A stretch of DNA of 64,000 nucleotides from an uncultured Spirochaetales bacterium (GCA_944390865.1 CALXRC010000010.1:1-64000), one strand, 5' to 3'; numbered from the stretch's first letter, positions 23,493 through 34,296 are shown. The notes: generated by a model from the letters alone, not told the origin. Made by a program: numbers and translations.

Positions 23493-25075
23493 TGTGTACT
23501 GTTGATATCTTCGACTCGACACTGCGCGACGGCAGCCAGGGAGAGGGCCTGAGCTTCTCAGTCGATGACAAACTGAGAATTGTCAGGCTGCTGGATGAGC
23601 TGGGCGTCTCCTACATAGAAGCCGGCAACCCCGGATCCAATGTCAAGGATCTCAGCTTTTTCCAGGCGCTTGAATCGGTCAGCCTTCACAATGCCCGCAT
23701 TGTGGCCTTCGGTTCGACCAGACGGGCCGGCTGCAGCTGCGAGGAGGACAGAAACCTTGCCTCCCTTCTCAGTGCCAATGTCGATCATGTGGCCATCTTC
23801 GGCAAAGCCTGGGATTTTCAGGTGACAGAGGTCCTGCACATAACACTGGAGGAAAATCTTGAGCTGATCTCAAGCTCTGTGCGCTATCTGAAAGAGAAGG
23901 GAAAGACAGTCTTTTTCGATGCCGAGCATTTCTTTGACGGCTATAAGGCCAGCAGCCAGTATGCCCTTGCCTGTCTTGATGCCGCCCTGTCAGGCGGTGC
24001 TGACTGCCTTGTGCTGTGCGAGACGAGAGGAGGCATGCTGCCTGATGAGGTCTACGAGATGACAAAGGCTGTGACGGCGCGCTACCCTGATGCGTATATT
24101 GCCATTCACACCCATAATGACAGCGGCTGTGCGGTTGCTTCCTCAATCATGGCCGTCAAGGCCGGAGCAGGACAGGTTCAGGGAACTCTGCTCGGCATCG
24201 GGGAGCGCTGCGGAAACGCAGATCTCTCCACAGTCATCGCCGATCTTGAGCTCAAGCTGGGCATACGCTGCATTTCAGGCAGGCTGGACAGCCTGAACCA
24301 GACATGCAGGGCAGTTGCCGCCCTGTGCAACATCAACATTCCTCATGGAACACCTTATGTGGGCTCGTCTGCCTTTGCGCATAAGGGCGGAATGCATATT
24401 GACGGAGTGCTGAAGGACCCGAGAAGCTTTGAGCACATCAGGCCTGAGGCCGTGGGCGCTGAAAGAAGGCTGCTGATGAGCGAAGTCAGCGGACGCGCCC
24501 TGCTGATGAACAGAATAGAGAAGATAAAACCGGGACTTGCAAAGGACAGCAGCCAGGTTGTGCGCCTGATGGAGATACTGAAAGAGCGGGAGGCGGAAGG
24601 CTATCAGTACGAGGGAGCGGAAAACAGCTTTGACGTGATCATCTACAAGGAGCTGTTCCCCTCAGAGCCTTTCTTCTCCTTTGTCCATTACCAGACAATC
24701 GGTTCGCTTCCTTATGCTGACCCCGAGAGCGGAGCAAGCCATACTGCTCTTGTCAAGGCCAGAGTGCGGGGTGAGAGCGCGATAGCCGGAGCCGAGGGCA
24801 GGGGCCCTGTCAATGCCCTGGACAAGGCGCTCAGGGCAGTTCTCGAACAGTTCTATCCATCGCTGCGCACAGTGCATCTGACAGACTACAAGGTGCGCGT
24901 GCTTGACGGCCTGGATGCCACGGCAAGCAGGGTCAGGGTGCTTATCGACTCTACGGACGGCTGCGACACCTGGTCCACGATCGGGGTCTCAAGCGACATA
25001 ATCAAGGCCAGTTTTCTGGCTTTGTCAGACAGTATTGAATACAAGCTTTTCAAAGACAGGACTAAAAGGAGATAG
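23492..25075 (+). CDS. cimA: (R)-citramalate synthase
   Basis: Condenses acetyl-CoA with pyruvate to citramalate, giving 2-oxobutyrate for isoleucine without threonine deaminase. The DRE-TIM barrel starts FDSTLRDGSQGEGLSFSVDDK, with the CimA-type GEG instead of the LeuA EQAPG. Further motifs are EHFFDGYK, CETRGGMLPDEV, IHTHNDSGCAVASS, GIGERCGNADLS and FAHKGGMHIDGV. The C-terminal regulatory domain is present; 527 aa matches the long CimA form found in spirochaetes such as Leptospira and in Firmicutes. The start is GTG, overlapping the leuA stop by one base; no clear ribosome site, so probably coupled. Products pass to the shared LeuC, LeuD and LeuB. Confidence 0.92.
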   Translation: MCTVDIFDSTLRDGSQGEGLSFSVDDKLRIVRLLDELGVSYIEAGNPGSNVKDLSFFQALESVSLHNARIVAFGSTRRAGCSCEEDRNLASLLSANVDHVAIFGKAWDFQVTEVLHITLEENLELISSSVRYLKEKGKTVFFDAEHFFDGYKASSQYALACLDAALSGGADCLVLCETRGGMLPDEVYEMTKAVTARYPDAYIAIHTHNDSGCAVASSIMAVKAGAGQVQGTLLGIGERCGNADLSTVIADLELKLGIRCISGRLDSLNQTCRAVAALCNINIPHGTPYVGSSAFAHKGGMHIDGVLKDPRSFEHIRPEAVGAERRLLMSEVSGRALLMNRIEKIKPGLAKDSSQVVRLMEILKEREAEGYQYEGAENSFDVIIYKELFPSEPFFSFVHYQTIGSLPYADPESGASHTALVKARVRGESAIAGAEGRGPVNALDKALRAVLEQFYPSLRTVHLTDYKVRVLDGLDATASRVRVLIDSTDGCDTWSTIGVSSDIIKASFLALSDSIEYKLFKDRTKRR

Positions 25076-25078
25076 CAA

Positions 25079-26341
25079 ATGGGAATGACATCAACGGAAA
25101 AGATCCTGGCCAGTGCTGCAGGATTGGATGAAGTGCATGCAGGCCAGCTGATCATGGCAAAGCTCAGCCTGGTGCTTGGAAATGACATAACAAGCCCTGT
25201 GGCGATTGAGGAGTTTAAAAAATTCTCCCTGGACAGGGTCTTTGACAAGGACAAGGTCGCGCTTGTCCCTGATCACTTTGCCCCGAACAAGGATATCAAG
25301 GCCGCACAGCAGTGCAAGTGCATGCGTACCTTTGCCCATGACATGGACATCACAAACTACTTTGAGGTGGGTCAGATGGGAGTCGAGCATGCGCTGCTTC
25401 CGGAAAAGGGACTGGTGACAGCCGGAGATGTTGTCATCGGAGCAGACAGCCATACCTGCACATACGGTGCTCTTGGCGCTTTCTCCACAGGAGTCGGCTC
25501 CACAGACATGGCCGCCGGAATGGCAACGGGAAAGGCCTGGTTCAAAGTGCCTTCCGCCATCAAGTTCAATCTCACCGGCTCATTCCGCCCCTTCGTGTCA
25601 GGAAAGGATCTCATCCTTCACATCATCGGAATGATCGGTGTTGACGGAGCGCTGTACAAGACGATGGAGTTTGCAGGTCCCGGAGTGGCTTCCCTGTCAA
25701 TGGATGACCGCTTCACTGTATGCAATATGGCAATTGAGGCAGGAGGCAAAAACGGAATCTTCCCTGTCGACGAGAAGACAATTGCCTATCTGAAAGAGGC
25801 AGGAGCAGGAGAGCCGAGGATCTTCACAAGCGATGAGGATGCTGTCTATGAGCGTGTCTATGATATCGATCTGGGACAGATAGAGAGCACTGTCAGCTTC
25901 CCTCATCTGCCTGAGAACACACATACTGTCAGCCAGTGTCCTGAAATCAGGATAGATCAGGTTGTCATCGGCTCGTGCACGAACGGCAGGCTGTCAGATC
26001 TTGAGGCAGCGGCCGCAATACTCAAAGGCAGGCACATCGCCAGCGGACTGCGCTGCCTGATCATCCCTGCAACGCAGAAGATTTACCGCGATGCGATGAA
26101 GGAGGGCCTGTTTGACATCTTCCTTGATGCGGGCTGCGTCATCAGCACGCCGACATGCGGACCCTGTCTTGGAGGCTATATGGGAATCCTGGCAGAGGGC
26201 GAGCGCTGCGTCTCCACGACAAACAGGAACTTTGTCGGACGCATGGGCCATGTGAAGAGCGAGGTTTATCTTGCAAGCCCCGCAGTTGCTGCCGCAAGTG
26301 CTGTCATGGGAAAGATCGCAGATCCCGCAAAGCTTGACTGA
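25079..26341 (+). CDS. leuC: 3-isopropylmalate dehydratase large subunit (LeuC2 type)
   Basis: With LeuD it isomerises 2- to 3-isopropylmalate and probably also citramalate to 3-methylmalate. Aconitase-family 4Fe-4S ligands are seen in [12 protein letters not shown] and [34 protein letters not shown] and the other core motifs are in order. At 420 aa it is the shorter LeuC2/HacA-like form rather than the ~466-aa proteobacterial one. AAGGAG lies 7 nt before the ATG, three bases after the cimA stop. Pairing with the 164-aa LeuD below is the usual combination for this subfamily. Confidence 0.93.
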   Translation: MGMTSTEKILASAAGLDEVHAGQLIMAKLSLVLGNDITSPVAIEEFKKFSLDRVFDKDKVALVPDHFAPNKDIKAAQQCKCMRTFAHDMDITNYFEVGQMGVEHALLPEKGLVTAGDVVIGADSHTCTYGALGAFSTGVGSTDMAAGMATGKAWFKVPSAIKFNLTGSFRPFVSGKDLILHIIGMIGVDGALYKTMEFAGPGVASLSMDDRFTVCNMAIEAGGKNGIFPVDEKTIAYLKEAGAGEPRIFTSDEDAVYERVYDIDLGQIESTVSFPHLPENTHTVSQCPEIRIDQVVIGSCTNGRLSDLEAAAAILKGRHIASGLRCLIIPATQKIYRDAMKEGLFDIFLDAGCVISTPTCGPCLGGYMGILAEGERCVSTTNRNFVGRMGHVKSEVYLASPAVAAASAVMGKIADPAKLD

Positions 26342-26352
26342 GGAGGAGAGGA

Positions 26353-26847
26353 ATGAACGCTAAGGGAAGAGTTTTCAGATATTATGACAATGTTGATACA
26401 GATGTGATTATTCCGGCCCGCTATCTCAATACATCCAGCGCAGCCGAGCTGGCGTCTCACTGCATGGAAGATATTGACAGGGACTTTGTCAGCAAAGTGC
26501 ACAAGGGCGACATCATTGTGGCCGGAGCCAACTTCGGCTGCGGCTCAAGCCGCGAGCATGCTCCGCTTGCGATAAAGGAAAGCGGAATCAGCTGCGTGAT
26601 AGCCAAGACCTTTGCCCGCATTTTCTACCGCAATGCCATCAACATCGGCCTTGCCATTCTTGAGTGTCCTCAGGCAAGCGAGAAGATTCAGGCGGGAGAT
26701 GAGGTCGAAATTGATTTCTCAACAGGACTGATCAGGGATCTTACTCTGAATCTCGAATTCAGGGCAGAACCGTTTCCTCCCTTCATGCAGGCCCTGATCA
26801 GCAAGGGGGGACTGATCAATTACCTTAAAGAGGAGGAAGGAAAATGA
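26353..26847 (+). CDS. leuD: 3-isopropylmalate dehydratase small subunit
   Basis: The swivel-domain partner of LeuC. Characteristic segments are [33 protein letters not shown] and [13 protein letters not shown]. The 164-aa length matches the small LeuD that pairs with LeuC2. GAGGAGAGG precedes the ATG, 11 nt after the leuC stop. Its 3' end overlaps leuB by 4 nt (ATGA). Confidence 0.94.
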   Translation: MNAKGRVFRYYDNVDTDVIIPARYLNTSSAAELASHCMEDIDRDFVSKVHKGDIIVAGANFGCGSSREHAPLAIKESGISCVIAKTFARIFYRNAINIGLAILECPQASEKIQAGDEVEIDFSTGLIRDLTLNLEFRAEPFPPFMQALISKGGLINYLKEEEGK

Positions 26848-27908
26848 ATATAAGACTTGCACTCATCCCCGGGGACGGAATCGGTCCCGATATCGTCAGC
26901 GAGGCTGTAAGGGTTCTGGACCGCGTGGCAGAAAAGTATGGACACAGCGTCAGATATGAGAGGCTGACTGCCGGCGGAGCCGCAATTGATGAGACAGGTG
27001 CGCCCCTTCCTGAAAAGACGCTCAGGACGGCAGAAGAATGCGATGCTGTGCTGCTGGGTGCCGTCGGAGGCCCTAAGTGGGACAATGTGCCTTCTGAACT
27101 TCGTCCGGAAAAGGCCCTGCTCGGCCTGAGAGGCGGTCTGGGACTGTTCTGCAATCTCCGTCCCGCTCTGCTTTATCCGCAGCTTGCCAGCGCCTGCCCG
27201 CTGCGCAGCGAACTGGTTGAAGGCGGACTTGATCTCATGGTCGTCCGCGAACTTACAGGAGGAATCTACTTCGGGGCAAAAGAACGCACTGAAGACAGGG
27301 CAAGCGATGTGATGAGCTATACAAAGGAAGAGATAAGGCGCATTGCAATCAAGGCTTTTGAGATTGCCAGAAAGAGGAGCTGCCGCCTGACCAGCGTAGA
27401 CAAGGCCAACATCCTTGAGACCAGCAGGCTGTGGAGAGCCACTGTCAATGAAGTCGCTGCCTCATACCCGGATGTCGAGGTCAGCCACCTCTATGTGGAC
27501 AATGCGGCAATGCAGCTGGTGCGCAATCCCCGCCAGTTCGATGTCATCCTGACAGAGAACATGTTCGGCGACATCCTTTCCGATGAGGCCAGCATGATCA
27601 CCGGTTCAATCGGAATGCTTCCTTCCGCATCGCTGCGCTCGGATTCATTCGGCATGTACGAGCCCATCCACGGTTCAGCTCCTGACATCGCAGGACAGGA
27701 CAAGGCCAATCCGCTTGCGACCATTCTTTCCGTGAGCATGATGCTGCGCTACAGTTTCTCGCTTGCCCAGGAGGCAGATGAGATAGAGAAGGCAGTGGGG
27801 CTCACCCTTGATCAGGGCTGGCGCACAGCCGATATCTTCACGCAGGGAACAAGACTGTGCGGAACAAAGGCGATGGGACAGGCCGTTGCCGGAAATATCA
27901 GGGACTGA
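26844..27908 (+). CDS. leuB: 3-isopropylmalate dehydrogenase
   Basis: The NAD-dependent oxidative decarboxylation of 3-isopropylmalate, and by inference of 3-methylmalate in the citramalate route. Motifs: [30 protein letters not shown], the substrate and metal site [11 protein letters not shown], the active Lys in [26 protein letters not shown] (metal Asp residues) and [13 protein letters not shown]. The NAD-type pattern is kept. At 354 aa it is standard. It is coupled to leuD by ATGA, with GGAAGG in the leuD 3' end as ribosome site. Confidence 0.95.
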   Translation: MNIRLALIPGDGIGPDIVSEAVRVLDRVAEKYGHSVRYERLTAGGAAIDETGAPLPEKTLRTAEECDAVLLGAVGGPKWDNVPSELRPEKALLGLRGGLGLFCNLRPALLYPQLASACPLRSELVEGGLDLMVVRELTGGIYFGAKERTEDRASDVMSYTKEEIRRIAIKAFEIARKRSCRLTSVDKANILETSRLWRATVNEVAASYPDVEVSHLYVDNAAMQLVRNPRQFDVILTENMFGDILSDEASMITGSIGMLPSASLRSDSFGMYEPIHGSAPDIAGQDKANPLATILSVSMMLRYSFSLAQEADEIEKAVGLTLDQGWRTADIFTQGTRLCGTKAMGQAVAGNIRD

Positions 27909-27910
27909 CT

Positions 27911-29581
27911 ATGAGAAGCGATGCAATGAAGAAAGGGGTTGAGAGAGCCCCGAACAGATCACTGATGAAGGCTCTGGGCTGGAGCGAGAGAGAGATGGCA
28001 ATGCCGGTGATAGGCATCGTCAGCGCCCAGAACGAGATCATACCCGGACACACGCAGATCAGCCGCATTGTAGATGCTGTCAAGGCAGGCGTCAGAGAAG
28101 CCGGCGGAAACCCGGTGACCTTTCCTGTCATCGGAGTGTGCGACGGCATTGCGATGGGCCATAAGGGCATGAAGTATTCCCTCTGCTCCCGTGAGCTCAT
28201 CGCAGACAGCATTGAGGTGATGGCAGAAGCCCATCCCTTTGACGCGCTTGTCATGGTTCCCAACTGTGACAAGATCGTGCCGGGAATGCTCATGGCTGCC
28301 TGCCGTCTGGATCTTCCTGTCGTCTTTGTCTCCGGCGGTCCGATGCTTGCCGGTCACATCAAGGGAGTAAAGGACAGGAGCTTCTCTCTTTCATCGATGT
28401 TTGAGGCCGTAGGGAAATTCAAGGCCGGAACAATGAGCGAAGGCGAGGTAAGGGACTGGGAGGACAGCGTTTGTCCGACCTGCGGTTCCTGTTCGGGAAT
28501 GTACACGGCCAACAGCATGAACTGCCTTTGCGAGGCTGTCGGCATAGCGCTTCCCGGAAACGGCACGATTCCTGCTGTCTATGCAGAAAGAGAACGCCTT
28601 GCAAAAGAAGCGGGCTATGCCGTTATGGACATGCTGGACAAGGGCATCACTGCCAGAAAGATCATGACAAGAGAAGCCTTCATGAACGCCCTCACTGTCG
28701 ACATGGCGCTGGGATGCTCAACAAACACAATGCTCCATCTGCCGGCAATTGCCCACAGCGCCGGAATTGAACTTGACATCTTTGAAGCGAATGCTCTGTC
28801 CGCAAAGGTGCCGAACCTCTGTCATCTTGCTCCCGCCGGCGCTGACCATATTGAGGATCTGTACTTTGCCGGCGGCATTATGGCCGTGATGAAGGAACTT
28901 GATAAGAAGAAGCTGCTGAACAGGGATCTGATCACTGTCACAGGAAAGAGCATAAGCGCTTCCTTTGACGGGGCCGTCAACTACAATCCTGAGGTCATCA
29001 GGCCGATTGACAACCCTTATGACAAAAGCGGAGGCATCGCAGTGCTGCACGGCAATCTGGCCAGCGAGGGTGCTGTCGTGAAGCGATCTGCAGTCGCTGC
29101 CGAGATGATGTATCACAAGGGACCTGCAAGAGTCTTCGACAGTGAGGAGGAGGCTATCCAGGCAATTTATGCAATGAAGATAAAGCCAGGCGATGTTGTT
29201 GTCATACGCTATGAGGGACCTAAGGGAGGCCCCGGCATGAGGGAAATGCTCAATCCCACTTCCGCTATCGCCGGCATGGGGCTGGACAAGGATGTCGCGC
29301 TCATCACAGACGGACGCTTCTCAGGAGCCACCAGAGGCGCTTCTATCGGACATGTCTGTCCTGAAGCAGCGGCAGGCGGCCTGATCGCCCTGGTCGAGGA
29401 AGGGGATGAGATCGAGATTGACATCAACAGCTGCTCTCTCTCGCTCAATGTGGACGAGAGTGAGCTTGAAGAGAGGAGAAAGCGCTTCAAGCCGCATGTG
29501 AATGAGTGCACAGGCTATCTGAAGCGTTACCGTGATCTGGTCACAAGCGCCAGCCGCGGTGCAGTGTTTAAGGAGGACTGA
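27911..29581 (+). CDS. ilvD: Dihydroxy-acid dehydratase
   Basis: Dehydrates dihydroxy acids to the 2-oxo acids in valine and isoleucine synthesis, using an Fe-S cluster. Cluster-binding cysteines appear in [13 protein letters not shown] and [17 protein letters not shown]. Other signatures are [40 protein letters not shown] and [16 protein letters not shown]. The length is 556 aa. The start is the ATG at 27911, two bases after the leuB stop; the earlier in-frame start lies inside leuB. AGGGA 7 nt upstream is the only ribosome site. Confidence 0.95.
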   Translation: MRSDAMKKGVERAPNRSLMKALGWSEREMAMPVIGIVSAQNEIIPGHTQISRIVDAVKAGVREAGGNPVTFPVIGVCDGIAMGHKGMKYSLCSRELIADSIEVMAEAHPFDALVMVPNCDKIVPGMLMAACRLDLPVVFVSGGPMLAGHIKGVKDRSFSLSSMFEAVGKFKAGTMSEGEVRDWEDSVCPTCGSCSGMYTANSMNCLCEAVGIALPGNGTIPAVYAERERLAKEAGYAVMDMLDKGITARKIMTREAFMNALTVDMALGCSTNTMLHLPAIAHSAGIELDIFEANALSAKVPNLCHLAPAGADHIEDLYFAGGIMAVMKELDKKKLLNRDLITVTGKSISASFDGAVNYNPEVIRPIDNPYDKSGGIAVLHGNLASEGAVVKRSAVAAEMMYHKGPARVFDSEEEAIQAIYAMKIKPGDVVVIRYEGPKGGPGMREMLNPTSAIAGMGLDKDVALITDGRFSGATRGASIGHVCPEAAAGGLIALVEEGDEIEIDINSCSLSLNVDESELEERRKRFKPHVNECTGYLKRYRDLVTSASRGAVFKED

Positions 29582-29582
29582 C

Positions 29583-31265
29583 TTGAATATAACTGGAGCT
29601 CAGGCTGTTATAGAGGTGCTGATTGAGGAAGGAGTGGACACTGTCTTCGGCTATCCCGGAGGACAGGTAATTCCGCTTTATGATGCCATCTGGGAGAACA
29701 GGGGAAGGATAAGGCACATCCTGACAGCTCATGAACAGGGTGCAAGCCATGCCGCTGACGGCTATGCCAGATCAACAGGCAGGCCGGGAGTCTGCATCGC
29801 GACAAGCGGACCTGGAGCGACAAATCTTGTCACCGGCCTTGCCACTGCCTACATGGACTCCTCTCCGGTGATCGCCATCACCGGAAATGTTCCGATTTCC
29901 CTGCTGGGAAGGGACAGCTTCCAGGAAGTCGACATCACGGGAGTGACAATGCCTGTGACAAAGCACAACTACATTGTCAAGAGAAGCGAGGATCTTGTGC
30001 CCACTCTGAGAGAGGCCTTCCGCATCGCGCTTTCCGGACGCCCGGGTCCTGTGCTGATCGATATCCCGAAAAACATCCAGACAGACCTTGTTTCCTACGA
30101 GCGCGAAGCTCCGGCTCCGGTCCAGAGGGACACATCAAGGCTGAGAGATGAGGACATTGAGAAGGCCTGCCGCATGATAGCCCAGTCGCAGCGCCCAATG
30201 TGCTATATCGGCGGAGGAGTGATCCGCTCTGATGCCTCTCAGGAGCTTGCCGAGTTCCTTGACAGGACGGACTCTGCTGTGTGCGCCTCCCTGATGGGAC
30301 TAGGCGCGGTAAGGGCTGACAGCCCGCGCTTCACTGGCCTTGTCGGAATGCATGGAACAAAGCTCAGCAACATGAGCATCAACTCCTGCGATCTCCTGAT
30401 CGTCATAGGCGCGCGCTTTTCAGACCGTGTCATAAGCAAGGGCTCGACCTTTGCCAGACAGGCCCGCATCCTGCAGCTTGACATAGATCCTGCGGAGTTT
30501 GACAAGAACATCATTTCCAACCTTCATGTCGTAGGAGACGTGAGGGAGGTGCTCAGAAGACTGAATGCAAGACTTGAGAAGGCTGAGCACAGTGAATGGA
30601 TGAGCTGGATTGCCGACAACCGCCGCCGTTATCCGGTGAAGGTCACAAGCGAGTCCAGAAGAGCGCGCGAGATCCTGCGCGCCCTTGGCCGTGAGCTGCG
30701 CCGCTTTGATGAAAGCTATGTGACCACTGAAGTGGGGCAGCATCAGATGTGGGCTGCACAGTTCCTGCGCCATACAAAGCCGAGGCACTTCATCACATCC
30801 GGAGGACTCGGAACCATGGGCTTCGGGACAGGCGCTTCAATAGGAACGCAGATTGCCCATCCTGAGGCCCGCGTGTGCAATGTTGCCGGAGACGGTTCGT
30901 TCAGGATGAACTGCAACGAACTGGCAACCATTGCCCGCTACAGGCTTCCGGTTGTGATCCTGATCTTCAACAACCACTGCCTTGGCATGGTGCGCCAGTG
31001 GCAGACGCTGTTCTATGACGGACACTATTCTGAGACGACGCTGGATACCCCGCTTGACTGGGTGATGCTGGCACAGGCTTATGGAGTGAAGGGGATGCGG
31101 CTCACAAAGGACGATGATCCGGCCCAGGTCATTCATGAGGCTTTCAGCCTGAATGAGGCTGTCGTTGTGGACTGCGAGATCCCTCTGGATGACAAAGTGC
31201 TTCCGATGGTCGCTCCCGGCGCCTCAATCAGCGACATGATGGGTTTTGTCGAAGAACCTGTGTGA
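29583..31265 (+). CDS. ilvB: Acetolactate synthase large catalytic subunit
   Basis: ThDP-dependent synthase making acetolactate or acetohydroxybutyrate. Core motifs: GYPGGQVIPLYDAI (conserved Pro-Gly-Gly region before the catalytic Glu), AHEQGASHAADGYARSTG with that Glu, SGPGATNLVTGLATAYMDS, and the ThDP site VAGDGSFRMNCNELATIARY...FNNHCLGMVRQWQ. About 560 aa is normal. The start is a TTG at 29583 in an ideal position 5 nt after AAGGAGGA; no ATG fits, and the upstream extension lies in ilvD. It is the final gene of the operon, followed by an intrinsic terminator, and is separated from ilvN by seven genes. Confidence 0.94.
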   Translation: MNITGAQAVIEVLIEEGVDTVFGYPGGQVIPLYDAIWENRGRIRHILTAHEQGASHAADGYARSTGRPGVCIATSGPGATNLVTGLATAYMDSSPVIAITGNVPISLLGRDSFQEVDITGVTMPVTKHNYIVKRSEDLVPTLREAFRIALSGRPGPVLIDIPKNIQTDLVSYEREAPAPVQRDTSRLRDEDIEKACRMIAQSQRPMCYIGGGVIRSDASQELAEFLDRTDSAVCASLMGLGAVRADSPRFTGLVGMHGTKLSNMSINSCDLLIVIGARFSDRVISKGSTFARQARILQLDIDPAEFDKNIISNLHVVGDVREVLRRLNARLEKAEHSEWMSWIADNRRRYPVKVTSESRRAREILRALGRELRRFDESYVTTEVGQHQMWAAQFLRHTKPRHFITSGGLGTMGFGTGASIGTQIAHPEARVCNVAGDGSFRMNCNELATIARYRLPVVILIFNNHCLGMVRQWQTLFYDGHYSETTLDTPLDWVMLAQAYGVKGMRLTKDDDPAQVIHEAFSLNEAVVVDCEIPLDDKVLPMVAPGASISDMMGFVEEPV

Positions 31266-31278
31266 TGATTCATAATAT

Positions 31279-31306
31279 GGCCGCAGCATGAGAGTGCGGC
31301 CTTTTT
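31279..31306 (+). terminator. Terminator of the ilv-leu operon
   Basis: GGCCGCA (31279-31285) and TGCGGCC (31295-31301) pair perfectly around a 9-nt loop and are followed by TTTTT, then a pyrimidine-rich stretch. It lies 13 nt past ilvB. Confidence 0.85.
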
Positions 31307-31321
31307 CCTCTCTTTTCATTC

Positions 31322-31330
31322 TGCTATAAT
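31322..31330 (+). promoter_or_regulatory. Extended -10 promoter of the M18 aminopeptidase
   Basis: TGCTATAAT is a perfect extended -10. It ends only 6 nt before the ATG at 31337. No convincing -35 exists; the terminator T-run lies there. Transcription should start at about the A of the ATG, making the mRNA leaderless; no Shine-Dalgarno is present. Confidence 0.6.
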
Positions 31331-31336
31331 CCCGCT

Positions 31337-32614
31337 ATGACAAATCATGACAATGCAGATAAACTGATTTCCTTTCTCAATTCAGCCCATTCTGTCTTCC
31401 ATGCTGTTGACAGGATCTCGCGAGAGCTGGATGAGGCCGGCTTCTGCGCTCTCAGGGAGAGTGAGGCTTTCAGGCTTGAGCCGGGACGCTCTTACTACGT
31501 GAAGCGCAACAACTCCTCCCTGATTGCCTTCAGGCTTCCCCGGAAGCGTTTCACCTCTGCCCGTCTCATAAGTGCTCATACTGACAGCCCTGTGCTGAAG
31601 ATAAAGCCCAGTCCGATAGACACATCTTCCTCTGCCTACTCGACGCTGAACGTGGAAGTTTACGGCGGCCTGCCGCTTTTCAGCTGGTTCGACCGTCCGC
31701 TCTCAATCGCCGGAAGAGTCTTCACTGAAGGCCCGGACGGACTGCAGGAGCATCTGGTTGACATTGACAGGGATCTTGTTGTCATCCCGTCTCTTGCGAT
31801 CCATCAGAACAGACAGGTGAACGATGGGTGGAAGATCAGTGTCCAGAAAGAGATGAAGCCTGTCCTTTCTGCCCAGGTCCTCAGCACGGATTTCCCGTCT
31901 CTGCTTTCACGGCAGCTGAAGCTGGCTGAGAATGTCAGGCTGCTTGACTATGACCTTTATCTGTACAGCAGGACTCCTGCCTCTGTCTGGGGGCTGGACG
32001 GTGAGTTCATCTCTGCCGGAAGGCTGGATGACCTGATGTGCCTGTGGGCGGCCTTTGAGGCTTTCAAGGCCTCAGGTCCCTCCTCTTATCTCCAGCTGGC
32101 AGCCTTCTTCGACAACGAGGAGGTCGGCTCCGGAAGCAGGCAGGGTGCCTTGTCTGATTTTCTGGTGACGACATACAGAAGGATTCTTTCAGCTCTTGGC
32201 TTCAGTTATGATGAGAGCTGCGCGGCTGCGGCCTCTTCCATGATGCTGAGCGCGGATAACGGACATGCCCTGCATCCCAATTACACTGAAAAGTGCGATC
32301 CGACAAACCGGCCTGTGATTAACGGTGGAGTCTTGATCAAATACGCCGCAAACCAGAAGTATGCGACAGACGGCTGCACGGCATCCTGGCTGAAGTCCCT
32401 GATGAACAGAAAGAGCATTAAGTATCAGAGCTTTGCAAACAATTCTGATGTGACAGGAGGCAGCACCCTTGGCAATCTGAGCGCACAGCGCCTGAGCATC
32501 CCCTGCGTGGATATCGGGCTGGCCCAGCTGGCCATGCATTCTGCCTGGGAGAGCGCGGGCGTCAGCGATATTGACAGCCTGCTGTCGCTTTTTTCTGCCT
32601 TTCTTGAGGACTGA
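31337..32614 (+). CDS. apeB: M18-family aminopeptidase
   Basis: A dinuclear-metal aminopeptidase that trims N-terminal residues, often acidic or hydrophobic, from peptides in the cytoplasm. M18 signatures: ISAHTDSPVLKIKP with the first metal His and Asp, YGGLPLFSWFDRPLSIAGRV, SAGRLDDLMCLWAAFEAF with bridging Asp, AAFFDNEEVGSGSRQGA with the catalytic and ligand Glu residues, LSADNGHALHPNY, and the closing DIGLAQLAMHSAWE. The 425-aa length is usual. It has its own start-proximal promoter and is followed after 11 nt by fhs, probably as one transcript. The symbol follows the bacterial M18 naming and is approximate. Confidence 0.88.
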   Translation: MTNHDNADKLISFLNSAHSVFHAVDRISRELDEAGFCALRESEAFRLEPGRSYYVKRNNSSLIAFRLPRKRFTSARLISAHTDSPVLKIKPSPIDTSSSAYSTLNVEVYGGLPLFSWFDRPLSIAGRVFTEGPDGLQEHLVDIDRDLVVIPSLAIHQNRQVNDGWKISVQKEMKPVLSAQVLSTDFPSLLSRQLKLAENVRLLDYDLYLYSRTPASVWGLDGEFISAGRLDDLMCLWAAFEAFKASGPSSYLQLAAFFDNEEVGSGSRQGALSDFLVTTYRRILSALGFSYDESCAAAASSMMLSADNGHALHPNYTEKCDPTNRPVINGGVLIKYAANQKYATDGCTASWLKSLMNRKSIKYQSFANNSDVTGGSTLGNLSAQRLSIPCVDIGLAQLAMHSAWESAGVSDIDSLLSLFSAFLED

Positions 32615-32625
32615 TGGAGTAAGAT

Positions 32626-34296
32626 ATGCTGTCTGATATAGAAATCGCACATTCCGTTGAACCATATGAAATCGGCAGGATTGCCGGAAGGCTCAATATC
32701 GCTCAGGAACTGATTGAGCCTTATGGACGCTATAAGGCCAAGATTGACTACAATGCGCTTGAGCACAGGACGAAGAAAGGTCGTCTTGTCCTGGTCACCG
32801 CCATCAATCCGACTCCTGCAGGAGAGGGAAAGACAACTGTCTCGATCGGCCTTGCTGATGCACTGAGCCAGAAGGGCGTCAATGTCTGCCTGGCCTTGAG
32901 AGAACCTTCCCTCGGGCCCGTATTCGGACTCAAGGGCGGAGCTGCCGGAGGAGGAAGGGCCCAGGTCATTCCGATGGAGGACATCAACCTTCATTTCACG
33001 GGTGATTTTCATGCTATAACGGCTGCAAACAATCTGATTGCAGCGATTGTCGACAACTCAATACAGCAGGGCAATGCGCTGAACATTGATCCCAGGCGCG
33101 TTGTCTGGCGCCGCTGCATGGACATGAATGACAGACAGCTGCGCTTCATTGTTTCCGGGCTGGGAGGAAAGAGCAATGGAACTCCCAGAGAGGAAGGCTT
33201 CGACATTACGACGGCAAGCGAGATAATGGCGACATTCTGTCTGGCTATGAACATGGCTGATCTGAAAAAGCGCGTATCCCGGCTCATTGTGGCCAGGACT
33301 TACGATGACAGGCCAGTCAGGGTGCAGGATCTCAGGTGCACAGGCGCAGTGTGCGCCCTGCTCAGAGATGCGCTCAAGCCTAATCTCGTGCAGACTCTGG
33401 AGCACACGCCTGCCCTGGTGCACGGAGGTCCGTTTGCGAATATCGCGCATGGCTGCAACAGCGTCATTGCGACGCGCACTGCATTGAAGCTGGCTGATGT
33501 CGTAGTCACTGAGGCCGGCTTCGGCGCCGATCTCGGTGCTGAGAAGTTCATTGACATCAAGTGCAGGCTCTCTTCCATGATGCCGTCTGCCATTGTCCTC
33601 GTAGCCTCTGTCAGGGCCCTGAAAAGCCATGGCGGGCTCAAGAAGGAGGAGCTGGGACAGGAAAACCTTGAAGCTCTCAGGGCCGGACTGGGCAACCTGA
33701 CAAGGCACATTGAGAACATCAGGGATGTATGGAACCTCCCGCCTGTGGTCGCCCTCAACCGCTTCTCCGGTGACAGCGAGCGTGAGATCGAGGCTGTCAG
33801 GGCTCACTGCCAGTCGCTGGGTGCCGGCATGGCAGTATGCGACGTATGGGCCAGAGGAGGTCAGGGAGGTCTGGATCTTGCCTCAGCAGTGATGAAGGCG
33901 CTGGGAGACAGGGACCGCTATCAGGCGCATTTCACCTATCCTGATGATCTGTCAGTTGCCGACAAGATCAGGGCTGTGGCGAAGAAGATATATCATGCTG
34001 ACGGGGTTGACTTCGCTCCCGGCGTCCTGACCCAGATAAAAAAGGCTGAGGCCGAGGGCTGTCGCGATTATCCTGTCTGCATCGCGAAGACGCAGTATTC
34101 GTTCAGCGATGATGCGAAAAAGACAGGGGCTCCTGTGGGCTTCAGGATAACAATCAGGGGCATAAAGGTCAGCGCAGGCGCGGGGTTCATCGTTGCTTAT
34201 GCCGGAGATATAATGACAATGCCCGGCCTGCCGCGCGTGCCGGCTGCTGAAGGCATTGACGTGAGCGATGACGGCGAGATAACGGGGTTGTTCTGA
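32626..34296 (+). CDS. fhs: Formate-tetrahydrofolate ligase
   Basis: ATP-dependent formylation of tetrahydrofolate, feeding one-carbon units to purine and other pathways. Signatures: the ATP loop TPAGEGKTTVSIGLADAL, REPSLGPVFGLKGGAAGGG, FTGDFHAITAANNLI, GFDITTASEIMA, VHGGPFANIAHGCNS, and VVTEAGFGADLGAEKF. At 556 aa it is full length. The start ATG at 32626 has GATGGAG upstream. Its stop overlaps the start of the small transposase-like ORF by one base. Confidence 0.95.
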   Translation: MLSDIEIAHSVEPYEIGRIAGRLNIAQELIEPYGRYKAKIDYNALEHRTKKGRLVLVTAINPTPAGEGKTTVSIGLADALSQKGVNVCLALREPSLGPVFGLKGGAAGGGRAQVIPMEDINLHFTGDFHAITAANNLIAAIVDNSIQQGNALNIDPRRVVWRRCMDMNDRQLRFIVSGLGGKSNGTPREEGFDITTASEIMATFCLAMNMADLKKRVSRLIVARTYDDRPVRVQDLRCTGAVCALLRDALKPNLVQTLEHTPALVHGGPFANIAHGCNSVIATRTALKLADVVVTEAGFGADLGAEKFIDIKCRLSSMMPSAIVLVASVRALKSHGGLKKEELGQENLEALRAGLGNLTRHIENIRDVWNLPPVVALNRFSGDSEREIEAVRAHCQSLGAGMAVCDVWARGGQGGLDLASAVMKALGDRDRYQAHFTYPDDLSVADKIRAVAKKIYHADGVDFAPGVLTQIKKAEAEGCRDYPVCIAKTQYSFSDDAKKTGAPVGFRITIRGIKVSAGAGFIVAYAGDIMTMPGLPRVPAAEGIDVSDDGEITGLF

